Assembly (NCBI GenBank): GCA_023213395.1
Contig: CM041465.1
Coordinates: forward strand, 198,655,741 to 198,719,740
Source of the DNA: Cycas panzhihuaensis
Taxonomy: Eukaryota > Cycadophyta
Direction: 5' to 3'
Length of the DNA: 64,000 nucleotides
Part shown: piece after piece, positions 51,650 to 63,999 of the stretch
Position numbering within the stretch: position 1 is the first letter of the stretch
Layout of the letters: the number at the start of each line of letters is the position of its first letter
Notes under the pieces: model-generated
The model's input: the letters and a program-made list of their open reading frames with translations, nothing else
Databases searched by the model: none
What the model was told of the DNA's origin: nothing
Translations under genes and position numbers: made by a program

Positions 51650-53112
51650 ATAACATATTAAGAAAAATAAAAGATGAGTATGTACCTTTACTTACTTGTT
51701 ACTCTAATGTCCATGTCATTCCCAGCTTATGGGAAACACTTACCTCCTTAGTAGTAAAACCTCTTCAACTTATGCCTAAAAGATAGTAAATTCTATCAAT
51801 AAAGATCTAGTTAATGCATTAATGAGCTCATATATATAAGAAGGGGAATGGATTTTCCATAGTTTAGACTCATTAGTAGGTAATCAAAAGATATTACCCT
51901 TAGTTTAGCCTCATTGGAAAGATAAGTTAGAGGTGTATTGACTAGAAAGGGTAATAGGTCAGTGACCAGATCAAACCAATGTAGGCTAGTGGTTGTGAGG
52001 AACCTAGATAAGTATAAATGGGGCCACCATAGTTTATCCTCATGAGTGGCTATCTTTTAGAGTGATCTTAGGTAGTCGGGGGATTGAACTAATAACTAAA
52101 TAAGATAGGCATGATAGCCAAAATTTGTATTCAAAAGCTTAGGGACTTGGATAAATGAGGCAATGCTTTGAATACTAAGGGAGAGGACTCAAGTGTTAAG
52201 GTGGGTTGCCATAGGTTAGCCTCATTAGTAGTCGTTTGTCAAAGGAGGTCTTTGGGATTATCTTGGAGCCATAGTTTTTATTTTTATGGTTTTATAATTT
52301 TGTTATATTTTTGTTGTTTTATTATTTTTTTACAAACTTTAATAGTTTTATATTAGGTTTTTAGTTTTTAAGATGTTTTCCTAAAATGAGGTAGATAAAC
52401 TGGAAAGGAAATGACATAAATAAGCAAGGAAGAGGTTTTGGATACTAACAGAACAATACACTCTAGGGACATTATAGCCTAACCAAGTATATATAAGTGT
52501 TTACAAATGTACATAATAGTTTATCCTTATTTCATAGTAAAAGTGATAGTTTAGGCTCTTATCAAAGTGAAGGGGAAGCTGACACCTTGGCCTAACTTTC
52601 ATGGTGGGCTAAGGATACCAGAAATTATCACCACAATTTAACTTCTTTAGTGAGTGCCCCTTAGAGGTAGTGATAGAGGAGTTGTCTAATAGACAGGGTC
52701 TTAATAAAAGGCCTATTAGGTTGGAGGAGGATCTTCCATCTATGGCAAATGGTACTTAAGAATGAAGGTGACTGATCGATTTATCTCAATCTTATATTCT
52801 CGTGGGATATAGTTGATGCTAATAGGAGAGAATCATGCTAAGAGGAAGCTAACCTAGTTAGAAAGGGCATGCAATTTAGGACAATGAACTTGGTAGACCT
52901 GAGTAAGTTATGAGACAATAAGCTAGGAGTCTAAGTATAATATAATAGGGACTTGATGAATACCTAAAGCATTAGTCGAGACCTTTATAACAGTAATATA
53001 TTTAGTTATGTTATTAGTTGCTATAGGCAAATAGACTCCAAAGTGAATAAGTAGGTGTCTTGGGTGATCATAAATGGTTTAAGATATAGTTGAAGGGATA
53101 GGATTCCTATGG
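51650..53112. other. Intergenic DNA with a recurring TTTAGCCTCATTAGT-like word
   Basis: No gene is seen. A word of the form (CCATA)GTTTAgaCTCATTAGTag recurs at about 51858, 51900, 52028 and 52208, with weaker forms near 52515 and 52635. The spacing is irregular. The second Gypsy element inserted into the right end of this block. Confidence 0.45.
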
Positions 53113-53117
53113 CTACC
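53113..53117 (+). repeat. Target-site duplication CTACC, left
   Basis: Identical to 59908-59912 after the 3' LTR. Confidence 0.9.
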
Positions 53118-53324
53118 TGTTATAAATCTTTGTTACTTGTTGAAAAGATACCTTCTAAGGGTTACGTCCCTTGATAAAACAACAGATATCATATATCTAT
53201 TTATATGGATGTTGTTCTGTTGTATGGGGATATATATAATCTACATTAATAATATTTGTAAAATTTCAAAACTCTCAGCATCTATTTACTCAGCTTTCTT
53301 AATTTCTGAATTGGGTTCGATACA
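53118..53324 (+). repeat. 5' LTR of Gypsy element 2
   Basis: Starts TGTTATAAATC and ends GGGTTCGATACA; the same length as the 3' LTR. Confidence 0.93.
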
Positions 53325-53326
53325 AG

Positions 53327-53338
53327 TGGTATCAGAGC
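53327..53338 (+). promoter_or_regulatory. Primer-binding site for initiator tRNA-Met
   Basis: TGGTATCAGAGC begins two bases after the 5' LTR. Confidence 0.93.
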
Positions 53339-55097
53339 ATCCTTTCTGGCCTGCGAAGAAAAAAATAATTATTCGAGATTCTAGCCAATGCAATAATGAC
53401 AAGCGGCCATTAAATAAGCATTGCTAGAGATCTAGAGGAATTGAATCAGTCAGACAGGAAAGGAGGACCATATCGTATTCTTTATGTACGATAATCTCGT
53501 CATAAACGGTAAGGGATTCTCATTAAAACCCTATTGAGTAATTCAAGTGAGTAATTCAAATTATGACTAACATTCCTTCTCTGGTATCTAAGTGCCTCTG
53601 AATCTCAATACCTCTCTGACCCGACCACTCACGATTAAGCTTAATTGTAAAGATCATCTTTCGTTCCTTGTCACATCCTCTTTTATCTCATCATTAGGAT
53701 AGTCGCTTGTTGGCTGATCAATATACTTGACCTTCATTGAAATACACCATCATTTGGGTGTTTATACACCTACAGATTCGCTTCCACATCACCACCATAT
53801 CACTTTAGCATATATACCATCAATTCTGTAATCATTGAAAATACATTAACCATCGTATTAATCCTACTTGTGGTTCGGTCATTCTACTATACATCTTCAT
53901 CTGATCCTCGGCTGCTATATTACTTAATCATCGACTGTGACTTGTTATTCAATCATCGACCATGGCTCTATTATTCAATATGCAATCGGATTAAAAACCA
54001 GCCTTGCACATTGCATAGCCAATACAGAGTCACATTAAACATTACAAAGACATCATAACAACCATCTTCATCCTCATACATTATTATTATATTAACGCAT
54101 TTATCATTTGCAGTATCCAGTTTTTATTGCATTCCAGCTTTTACATAAATTGCGTTTGATATGTGTTATATTGTTTGTCGCCCTTTTTTGTCTAAGCCGT
54201 TCGTCTTCAAAATCATCTAATTCACTTTGGCCCATCCACGTGACTACCACCTCTGCGTCTTTATTTATACATATGCGTCTGTGTTTACATTGCGTCTTCA
54301 TCCTCATATGCGTCTTTACATCTGTGTTTTCATTTTTACGTCTTTACGTTTTATGTCTTCCTTCTTTACATTATGTTTTGCATTTCTCATATTGGCGTCT
54401 CAGTCTGCCTACATTGTTCTTAATAGATATTACTAATATCTATTGAACATTAATATATATAAGTCATTTACATAGCTGCCAAGTTATTTAACATTTCTTT
54501 ATTGCATTCGTTAATATATATTTTATAAATTAATTTATAATATTCACTTCAATACATTATTTGTAATAATGTTTATTTGTAATAACTAACCTTTACTTGT
54601 AATAACTAACCTTTATTTGTAATAACGTTTTGTTACACCCTATTCATTAGATATAACTTTATATTCACTCTATTAATCATATATCTTAGACACTTAATTG
54701 TACTTGCCATATCAATAATCTTTAAGATCTTCATTCATATCTATAATCCTTGATTGTCGTAACATTGGTTAGATAGTATTGTTAGCTTATGTGAGACATT
54801 TAGGCTTTGACCTTTCCTAAGTCACTTACCCATTCAATCTATTAACAATTATGAATAGTGGATAATTGACCAAATTCTCCTTTATCTATCCTAAGTATCG
54901 GTCTTCTTAAATAGCCTCAGCAATCTGTCAATTTATTTAATTAATTGCTTATTCTGGCCAAAATTCTCGTAAAATTTGATAAGTATTGGAAGCGTGTGAC
55001 GGTCCCTTTACAAAGCTTCATTTAACTTATGAAATTTATACACCAAGTGTAAAAGAGATTAATAAGAGAAGCAGAGACTTGCATTGGCATTTTAAAC
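53339..55097 (+). other. Leader of Gypsy element 2
   Basis: This is 1.76 kb without a recognised frame. It contains a CT-rich stretch with repeated GCGTCTTT/TACAT words (about 54240-54370) and a 20-bp minisatellite near 54577. That is an unusually long leader for an element of this size. Confidence 0.6.
54577..54626 (+). repeat. 20-bp minisatellite in the leader of Gypsy element 2
   Basis: TTGTAATAACTAACCTTTAC/T repeats start at 54577 and 54597, with a partial copy at 54617 and a diverged earlier copy near 54561. Confidence 0.8.
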
Positions 55098-58000
55098 ATG
55101 ACCGTCAAACAGTGGAATCGTATTTATACGATTATTAAAATAATAAATACTAAAGACATGGCTGACAATACTGTTCAAAAAGAGATCGTTAAACCAATCA
55201 CTCAGGCAGTTCATAGCATAGTTCAAATGTCAAATGCCCTTTTAAACCATACCTTACACCAAATTTTGGATAAACTAACAATCATGGCAAAAAGTAGAAA
55301 AGAGGATATGATTGTACCAGATTCAGAAGATGAAGTAAATAGTTGTCAAATACATTTCAGACATCAAATGCCAAGAAATCAGTGGGGTCCTCAAATATCT
55401 CTTATTAATTTTGAAAATGAGCCTATTAGGAAATATCTTAATGAATACCAGAATTTAACTCCTGAAGAACAAAAGATAGTGGGTTTTCAGGCATACTTTA
55501 ATTGCTTACACAGCATTCAAACACAGAAAAAGAAAAAGTTAGAAAAAATTACTATACAATGTTTCAGTATAGAACAAAAGTCGCATGAGCCAAGAGTATG
55601 GATTTAGTAAATGGAAAACTACTTTCGTTTAATGGAGATTAAGCAAGCAGAGCAAGTCCCGTTAGCCACCCTCCACATGGATGGAATAGCATGTGAATGG
55701 TGGTAGTGTTTAGAACGAACCTCTTTTCGGACTCAACTTCCAACCTGGAAAGAATTTGTACGCTTATTCATCGAATGATTTGAGACAGTATCTAATCATG
55801 ATTATTATTGTGAATTACGAAGATTAAAACAAACTAGTTTTGTAGAAAAATATAGTGCTACATTCACGAGGCTAAGCAATGTGTTAGAAGATATTCTGAC
55901 CAATCAACTTATCCAGTTATATATAGATGGTCTAATAACAGAAATCCAGGCCGATGTTAAAATTCAAGAGCCTCGGGATATGAATAAGGCCATATAACTA
56001 GCCAAAATACAAGAAGGGAAGATTAATGAATTAAGGAAGGCAAGAACAAGACCTTATATTCCTCCATATGCTTGTTCTAATCCTCCTTCAACTATATAAC
56101 CCGGTTTTGTACCCAATAGAGTTACTCGGCCAGTTAAACCATTACTTCAAAGAACACGAGCTTAGCAAGAAAAACTACAAAAAAAGAATCTATGTTTTAG
56201 GTGTGCTGAAAAATAGACACCCAATCATAAATATTAGAAAAATCAATTATACACTATCGAGTTATCTCCGATAGCAGAAGATGAGGAAATTGAAGAAGAA
56301 GATGGTACCGAATGTGACCAAGAAAATATTAAAAATCATGAGTATCAATATAACCAGGAGGAGGACATCTTAAAAATGTCATTCTTAGCTATGAGTGGGT
56401 TGATAAGATCTGACACGCTTAAACCATGAGGATTTATTAAAAATCAAGCTATTACGATTTTGATTGATCTAGGAAGTACTCATAATTTTATTGATAGAAT
56501 ATCAGCTCAACATTTAAAATTATTTCCATCCAGAACAACACCTTTTCAAGTAAGTGTTGGAGGGCGACAAGTTATATCTGGGAAATGAGTGATGGAAAAT
56601 CTTAAAATCTCAATTGGGGACGTTTCTCTTAAAGAAAATTTTTATGTATTAGATGTTAATGGAGTAGATATTGTTCTGGGAAGTCAATGGTTACGAACCT
56701 TGGGAACTTTTGAGATGAATCATGAAGAATTATTTATGAGATATAAGAAAGATGGAAGAATTATCACCCTTCAAGGAGAAAGACCTAGAAATAGCCAACT
56801 GATATCTTGTAAAAAAATGGAAAAATTAATCAAGAATGGTCATCGTGGTATGATGGCTTAACTATTTTTGATCCAGGCAGAAATTAAACTAATTACACAA
56901 GAGAATGAACTACAAAAGATCATCTAGCAGAATAAAGAAGTTTTTCAAAATATTCCAGCAGAATTACCACCAGACAGAGGATGTGAACATCAAATCGAAT
57001 TGAAAACAGGCACTAATCTTATTGTTATTTGGCCCTATAAACAACCACATCATTATTAGAATGAGATTAAAAGGATCATACAAGAATTATTAGATATAGG
57101 AGCAATAACTCCTAGTAAAAGTCCTTTTGCAGCACCAGTAATCTTAGTAAGAAAAAAAGATGGATCTTACTGTATGTGCATAGATTATCGAGCATTAAAT
57201 AAAGTTACAATAAAAAATAAATTTCTGATACCAAGAATCGATGAATTATTAGACAAATTACATGGAGCAGAATATTTTTCTAAAATCGATTTAAAATTAG
57301 GGTATCATCAAATTCGCATTAAACCGGAAGATACATACAAAACAGCTTTCAGTACACACCATGGTTATTATGAGTTCAAGGTAATGCCCTTTGGCTTAAC
57401 TAATGCACCAGCCGCATTCCAAGCTATAATGAATCAAGTTCTAAAACCTTTCTTATGGAAGTTTGTCTTAGTCTTCTTTGATGACATATTAATATTCAAT
57501 AAGCAATGGGGAGAACACCTAAGTCATCTTGACCAAGTACTGAACACCTTAAAGAAAAATAAATTCTATGCTAATAAATCAAAATGTTACTTTTGAATGA
57601 AAGAAATAGAATATCTGGGTCATCTTATATCAAAAGAAAGAATTAGAGTTAACCCGAGAAAAGTTAAAGTAATTCTAGAATGGCCGATACCTAAAAATAT
57701 CATGAAACTCTGAGGATTTCTGGGTTTAACAGGATATTACCGACGTTTCGTGAAAAATTATGCACAAAGAACAGTTGTTTTGACTTGTTCATTAAAAAAT
57801 GATTCTTTTAAATGGAATGAAGAAGCAACAAAATGTTTCAAACAAGTTAAGCAAATAATAATCCAGTTACCGATGCTTACGTCACCTGAATTTTCTAAAA
57901 TCTTTATAATAGAATGTGATGCATCAAGCATGGGAATCAGTGCAGTACTGATGCAAGAAGGCAAACCTATTGTATTTGAAAGTAGGAAGCTAAACAACCG

Positions 58001-58230
58001 GGAAATCCTTAAGTCAACTTATGATAAGGAAATGCTAGCCATTATATACGCTCTAGTTAAATGGCATCAATATCTACTCGGTAGCAAATTTATAGTTAAG
58101 ATGGATCATAACAGTTTACAATATTTACTAAAACAAAAAGAGTTATCCCCTGAACAACAAAAATGGATAAGTAAAATTTAGGCATTTGATTTTGACATAA
58201 CATATAACAAGGGAAAAAATAATTAAAGGC
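55098..58230 (+). pseudogene. Gypsy element 2 gag, protease, RT and RNase H (one frame)
   Basis: Everything up to about 58180 lies in one phase, as expected for a chromovirus with a fused gag-pol. Gag starts at ATG 55098 (170-codon open piece) and continues through the capsid segment (ACEWW near 55690, WKEFVRLFIE near 55750, NVLEDILTNQLIQLYIDGL near 55880). The zinc knuckle LCFRCAEK...TPNHKY near 56190 has a lost Cys. The protease core is ILIDLGSTHNFID near 56455 (usual D-S-G). RT: CMCIDYRALNKV at 57174, SKIDLKLGYHQIRI, MPFGLTNAPAAFQAIMNQVL and FFDDILIF near 57475, with the catalytic DD intact. RNase H: IIECDASSMGISAVLMQEGK and STYDKEMLAIIYALVKWHQY. Stops fall at expected Gln, Arg and Trp codons. 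Confidence 0.92.
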
Positions 58231-59690
58231 TATCTCAACGATAGAACCAGTATGGATTATGGATTTACAATTGGAGCACGTGAAAGATCCTGACATTCAA
58301 CAACTTATTCAAAGAATTCAACAAGGAAAAGAAGACAAATTTGAATGGAGAAATGATATTATATGGTATAAAGGATGAATATTTTTAGGTTCAAACTCAG
58401 CTTTCTGTAACAAGATATTAAACGAAGCACATGTAGTACCTGTTGCAGGACTTGAAGGATTTTACAAAACATATCTGCGAATCAAACAATCATTTTTCTG
58501 GAAAGGAATGAAAAAAGATATAATGAAATTTGTAGCTAAATGTGCAGTATGCCAAGTCAATAAATATGAACGTATTGCTACTCCTGGTCTGCTCTAGCCT
58601 CTTCCTATTTCGCAGCAAAAATGGAAAAGTATTAGCATGGATTTTATCACAGGTTTACCAAAATCAGAAGGGAAAGATGCTATATATGTGGTTGTGGATC
58701 GTTTAACAAAGTTTGCTCATTTTATACTCATACAGTCTAACTATAAAGCTCAACAGTTAGCTGAAGTATTTATCAAAGAAATTCATAAGTTACATGGCTT
58801 TCTGAAGACTATTATTAGCGACAGAGATCCTAAATTTTTAAGTCATTTCTGGCAAGAAATGTTTCGGCAAGTAGGTACAAAATTAAATATGAGTACCAGT
58901 TATCATCTGCAAATAGATGGATAAACTGAAGCAGTTAATAAATGTTTAGAGAATTATTTATGAAATTATATAACAGATAAATAACATTTGTGGGTCAAGT
59001 GGTTACACTTAGCTGAAGCATGGTATAATTCTTCTTACCATTCGTCCATTAAAATGACCCCTTATCAAGCATTATATGGATACCAACTAGCTCAATTAAA
59101 AGATTGGTTACAAATGAATAATAAAGTTCCAGTAGTTAATGACTATATCTAGGAATCACATAACATAATTCAAATACTAAAGCGACATTTAGAAGAAGCA
59201 AGGAATCGTATGAAACAACAAGCTGATAAAAATCAAACTGAAAGAATTTTTGAAGTCGGTGACTGGGTCTATGTGAGGCTGCAACCATACAAGTAAGCAT
59301 CATTAAAAAATTCTCAAAAACAAAAATTAAGTCCTCGGTTTTATGGTCCTTTTCGGGTTCAAAAAAAAATTGGAGCAGTAGCTTATGCTTTGGAGCTCCC
59401 AACCTCAAAATTACATAATGTATTTCATGTATCATATCTTAAAAAGAAAATTGGAGATCATGTGCAGGTATAAACAGACTTACCTCTCCTAGATAAAGAA
59501 GGTAAATTAATCTTATTACCAGAAGCTATCCTTGAAGTTCGAGAACGCCAGTTACGGTCAAAATCTATTCAAGAATATTTGATCAAATGGAAACAATTGC
59601 CTATAGAAGATGCTTCTTGGGAATCCTCTAATTTTATCAAGCTTCATCCTAACTTGAGACACGAGAGTTTCATGGGTGAAACATCTTGCG
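58231..59690 (+). pseudogene. Gypsy element 2 integrase and chromodomain-like C-terminus
   Basis: A deletion near 58225 shifts the phase relative to the RT. Zinc-binding part: EAHVVPVAGLEGFYKTYLR then CAVCQ near 58420-58555. Core: MDFITGLPKSEGKDAIYVVV (first Asp), TIISDRDPKFLSHFW (second Asp), and the final Glu in DG-x-TEAVNKCLENYL after a TAA at 58922. GDWVYVRLQPYK and LPTSKLHNVFHVSYL mark the GPY/F-type C-terminal domain. The tail RERQLRSKSIQEYLIKWKQL followed by DASWE resembles a chromodomain, which in this family guides integration to heterochromatin. Several stops remain. Confidence 0.9.
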
Positions 59691-59700
59691 AGGGAGGAAT
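59689..59700 (+). promoter_or_regulatory. Polypurine tract of Gypsy element 2
   Basis: CGAGGGAGGAAT directly precedes the 3' LTR. Confidence 0.85.
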
Positions 59701-59907
59701 TGTTATAAATCTTTATTACTTATTGAAAAGATACCTTCTAAGGGTTACGTCCCTTGATAAAACAATGGATACCATATACCTATTTATATGGCCGTTGTTT
59801 TGTTGTATGGGGATATATATAATCTACATCAATAATATTTGTAAAATTTTAAAACTCTTAGCATCTATTTACTTAGCTTTCTTAATTTTTTAATTGGGTT
59901 TGATACA
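59701..59907 (+). repeat. 3' LTR of Gypsy element 2
   Basis: Starts TGTTATAAATC and ends GGGTTTGATACA. Confidence 0.93.
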
Positions 59908-59912
59908 CTACC
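59908..59912 (+). repeat. Target-site duplication CTACC, right
   Basis: Identical to 53113-53117. Confidence 0.9.
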
Positions 59913-60569
59913 TCTATCGGTATGGGTAATCAAGGCCATAGGAAAATGCAATAGTAACTTAGAGTAGGCTTGATGAATGAGGGGGATGGGAAAAAATTAG
60001 CCAACATCACTAGGGCATAGATTTGTTTGTAAGCTTTGACTAAAACAATGGATTAAATGCAAACATTATTAGTGGATCTATGTTAGTATCATGAGTAATT
60101 TTATGGTTTATTTTAAATTTATCTATGTTGAGTAGGTTTTGATCATAACTAAGGCCACAATGGACCCAAATAGTTAGATCTAAAGGTACTAAATAACCCA
60201 TACATCTAGACCTAAATTACAGACTATGGGTGGGGATGAGATTGATATGTGACCTTCCCTAGATACTATGAAAGTGGTGGTAAGTACATACAACTTGTGC
60301 TCCCATAAATAATTATATATCTCTCATATGATATCAAAATCCAGTGACATTAGTTGTGTTCTAAGTTGACTCTTGGAGGTTTTAATGAGTGGTCATATAA
60401 TATGCTTTGAAGATTTTTTAAGTCAATTTTAATGATATTATGTTTGAATATTGATTTGACAAGATGTTAAAGTGAAGCATGTGATTTAAAAAGAAGGTGT
60501 TTTGTCACATGGGACTACTTAGATAACCATTTCTACAGGTTTGTTCCATGGTGTAGCAGATGGGGCTGA
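59913..60569. other. Continuation of the block interrupted by Gypsy element 2
   Basis: No gene is seen. Part of it (about 60125-60240) resembles 6338-6440, so it is repeat-derived. Confidence 0.45.
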
Positions 60570-62136
60570 GAGTTTTCAGCTTGATTTGTCTCTTACAGTT
60601 GTGGCCTTAGTTGAGAGAGGCAAAAATAGGTAAAATGAGAGTAGGTGAACACTACTTAGAAGGTGAATATTAGTGAACCATGTACAAGAAATCTATTTTA
60701 GAGAACTAGTGAGTACAATAACTGGTTACACATGTGCTTTAATAGATATTTGGTTTTTATGTAGACCCACCAGCAAGATTTAAAGTAGTTATGTGATATG
60801 GTCTAACATTAAAGGGGAAACATTAGGTAATGTTAACATATAAAAAAAATTAATTGATGTAAATCAATGTGGTTATCCCTTTAATGTAGTTAATTAATTG
60901 ACTAAGTGGCTTGTGAAATGTGATTGGATAACTAAGTGGTTTAATATACCATAAATACATATTGGTTTAATAATATAATTTGGAGGTGGCTATTTCCCAC
61001 AAGTATGTTATATTCCGAACATACATATTTATATTTATTCTTTATTTCCACATGTATGGCATAGTCTCATAATCTTGTATGAACATAAGACCTATATGAC
61101 ATGTGTTTATGCACTTTTATTTCCATCATTTGGTATCTATATATGTTTTGATCCTACCATATTCTAACAAAGATAATATATGTAATGTGTTTCATGCTAT
61201 TTGTTATATATGGTTATTGTATTTCTAGCTAAATATACATCTTCAACTAGACTTTTTGATGGCTAAAAATCTTATTTTATGCATAGCTTAGAATTTTTTT
61301 CTTTGCGATTAATCTCTCTCAAATAACATATGAGATCTCTCCTCATCTCATATGAGATAGTTAACTATAACTATTCATTCTTAAACAATATCAACATCTC
61401 AAATAATATTCTCTCCTTAATCAACATGCATCTCAATTCTTCATTCTCACCTTCCATTTCAAACCAACTAAGTCAAGGTTCAACAAGATAATAATGTCAT
61501 TCATTAATAACATTCTTTTAAATATATCAAGGTGTTTTCAAATATATCCTTTAGTCATTCATTCAATTAGGTGATTATTATCATTTTTCTTCAACTTTTC
61601 ATGTCTTGAATTTATCATAATTTAATCGACTCATTATAAAGAGTTTTACTCTTCTCCATGGGGGATCAACAAACATCATCTTGGAATGTAAATGTGTCAT
61701 TTTTCATCATTATATATGTTCTCAAGTGTGTTTAGAACTTGAAAAATGAGATAATATTTTTTTTCTTCTCTTTTCATTAAAATTCACTAAAACATTTATA
61801 TAAAATGTACAAATACACCAATGAACCTTCAACCATTCAAAAAGGACTCTCATGTATTTCATATTTTTTAAATTTAAGCCATTAAATATATTAAATAAGA
61901 TATTCAAACATCCAAGTGTAAGTTTTTCATCAAACAAATATTTATCATCATTAACATGCATTTAATATACTTTGACATACACCTAAGAACCCTTAAAATC
62001 ATTTAAAAAAAAAGTTAAATATGGTTATTCATTTCTCAACAAATGACTTTATAACTATACCTGAAAATACTTTTCCAAATTTACTGCTTAAAATTTTTAA
62101 CCTTTAATTTCTAAGTTATACCTCACAATCACTCAT
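60570..62136. repeat. Dispersed repeat, copy 2, cut by a Copia LTR
   Basis: Colinear with 13845-15419. The match ends at CACAATCACTCAT, exactly where the Copia LTR begins, so the repeat was present before that insertion. A purine run AAAGGGGAAAC near 60816 followed by ATTAGGTAATGTTAAC corresponds to the possible polypurine tract and LTR start in copy 1. Confidence 0.75.
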
Positions 62137-62474
62137 TGATGGAGCCGGAGGAGCAGAGCAGGACATCATAACGCTTTCATCTTGAGTACAAAAGCAAATT
62201 TCCAATAGAGTGGCGGTGTTAAATAAACACCAGGGAGGTATTCCCAACCCTTAAATAGAGAATTCGGGGAGGCGTCGGGCGCCATCACCCTAGCTGCACA
62301 ACAATTAAGGTTAGTTTGAAAAAATATTAAAAATAAATAACGGTGATATGTACCTCACATGAGTGGTCAGTCCGGGCGGCTATTGAACGACTCAAGGTGC
62401 CCTAGGGGCCCTCAAAGGCGGCTTTGAGGGGCCCTAAGCGCTCTGGTGCACGAACATTGGGATTATTCCCAACA
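62137..62474 (-). repeat. 3' LTR of the Copia element
   Basis: 338 bp with TG...CA ends: on the minus strand it starts TGTTGGGAATAATCCC and ends CCGGCTCCATCA. The left edge is fixed by interruption of the dispersed repeat. Confidence 0.85.
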
Positions 62475-62483
62475 TTCTCCCCC
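62475..62483 (-). promoter_or_regulatory. Polypurine tract of the Copia element
   Basis: The minus strand reads GGGGGAGAA immediately before the LTR start. Confidence 0.8.
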
Positions 62484-63999
62484 ATAAGCCCAATGTGTGT
62501 GACTCCTAAATCATCTCTGAATTTCTCAAACTTGATTTTTCCCAAGGCCTTTGTAAAAATATCTGTTGTTTGATCTTGATTGCTCTGATAAGTCAACTAT
62601 ATCTCTTCTGCTTGTACAAGTTCCCGAATGAAGTGGTATTGAGTTTCAATGTGCTTTGTTCTGCCGTGGAATACTAGATTTTTGGTCATTTGAATAGCGC
62701 TCTGATTGTCACACCAAATTTTAGTGGGACCTTGCTGTTTAATTTGAAAATCCTGTAAGAGTCTTCTTAACCAGATTAATTCATAGGCTCCTAACACTGC
62801 GGCTTTATATTCTGCTTCAGTTGTGGATAAGGAAACGGTATTTTGTTTCTTTGTACTCCAAGCTACTGCTGCCGATCCCATACTAAATGCATAAACTGAG
62901 GTAGATTTTCTATCATCGACATCACCATTAATCTGAATCAGATAACGATTAACTGAAACTCGGATGTAGGTTTGTAGTATAATCCAAAGTCTGAAGTCCC
63001 TTTAAGGTATCTGAGGATTCTTTTAGCAGCTTGCTAGTGAGATGTCTTTGGATCCTACATAACTCTAGATACAACACTTACGGAATATGTTATATCAGGT
63101 CGAGTAGAGGTTAAATAAAGTAGGCTGCCAATCAATTGTCTATAGTGAGTGGGATCAACTGAAGTTGAGTCATCCGTCTTAGAGAGTTTAATTCCAATTT
63201 CTGCTGGTATTGACAATGGTTTACAGTTTGTCATATTAAATCTTTGTAGAAGGTCTAATATATATTTACGTTAAGAGATAAATATTCCTTGTTTATCTTG
63301 CCACACTTCCAATCCTAGGAAGTAGTGCATAAGACCTAAGTCTGTCATTTCGAATTCCTTACACATAGCTTCTTTAAATTGACTTAAAAGTTGGGAGTCA
63401 TTTCGGTATAAATTAAGTCATCTACGTAAAGTCCTACGATCAATATCGAATTTCCTTTAATTTTGGTGTATAGGTTTGGATCTGCTTGAGATCTTTCAAA
63501 CCATTGATCTTTAAGATATATGTCTATACGGGAATACCAAGCCCTAGGTGCTTGTTTTAGACCATATAATGCTTTCTTTAACTTGTACACTTTGTTTTCT
63601 TCCCCCCTGACTTAAAAACCGAGGGGTTGAGAGACATAGATATCTTCTTGGATATAACCATTTAAGAAAGCACTTTTTACATCCATTTGATAAACAGGCC
63701 AATCCATTTGGGCGGCTAAACTTATTATCATGCGAACTGACTCCATTCTAGCAACTGGGGCAAATGTTTCAGTATAGTCTATGCCTTCTCTTTGGGCATA
63801 TCCTTTTGCAACTAAACGAGCTTTATATTTATCAATTGATCCATCAGAGTGGAACTTAGTCTTATAGACCCATTTGGTTCCAATGGGTTTCTTCCTTGGT
63901 GGTAAGTCTAAAAGTTCCCAAGTGTCATTTTTAACGATAGATTTATATTCCTCTTGCATGGCTTTTTGCCAGCACTCATGTTGATTAGCCTCATCAAAA
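62484..63999 (-). pseudogene. Copia pol: reverse transcriptase and RNase H
   Basis: From the right edge: [64 protein letters not shown] (RT start). A TAA at 63614-63612 is followed in the same phase by KLKKALYGLKQAPRAWY and the catalytic box GLYVDDLIY. A frameshift near 63390 precedes LMHYFLGLEVW, YRQLIGSLLYLTSTRPDITY and RILRYLKGTSDFG. RNase H: MGSAAVAWSTKKQNTVSLST, TEAEYKAAVLGAYELIWLRR, HIETQYHFIRE; then a TAG near 62595, then DIFTKAL. These few lesions (two or three TAG/TAA and about two shifts) make it non-coding as assembled. The frame has no stop before the polypurine tract and continues into the LTR to TAG at 62404-62402. Confidence 0.93.

Larger units (their letters stand above)
53118..59907 (+). 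mobile_element. Ty3/Gypsy chromovirus, complete, dead
   Basis: A 6,790-bp element has 207-bp LTRs at both ends (TG...CA), the 5-bp duplication CTACC, an intact initiator-Met primer site, a leader, gag, protease, RT, RNase H, integrase, a chromodomain-like C-terminus and a polypurine tract. I count about 16 differences between the LTRs, roughly 92% identity, mostly transitions. Many stops in the frames are TAG, TAA or TGA where Gln, Arg or Trp is expected, consistent with methylated-cytosine deamination. Confidence 0.95.

Noticed and set aside
54108-54446. 112-codon open frame in the chromovirus leader
   Set aside because: It is Phe/Leu/Ser-rich from CT-rich repeats, opposite a second chance frame, with no domain.
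54561-54626. Considered as a CRISPR-like array
   Set aside because: It is a short head-to-tail minisatellite without spacers, inside a plant retrotransposon.
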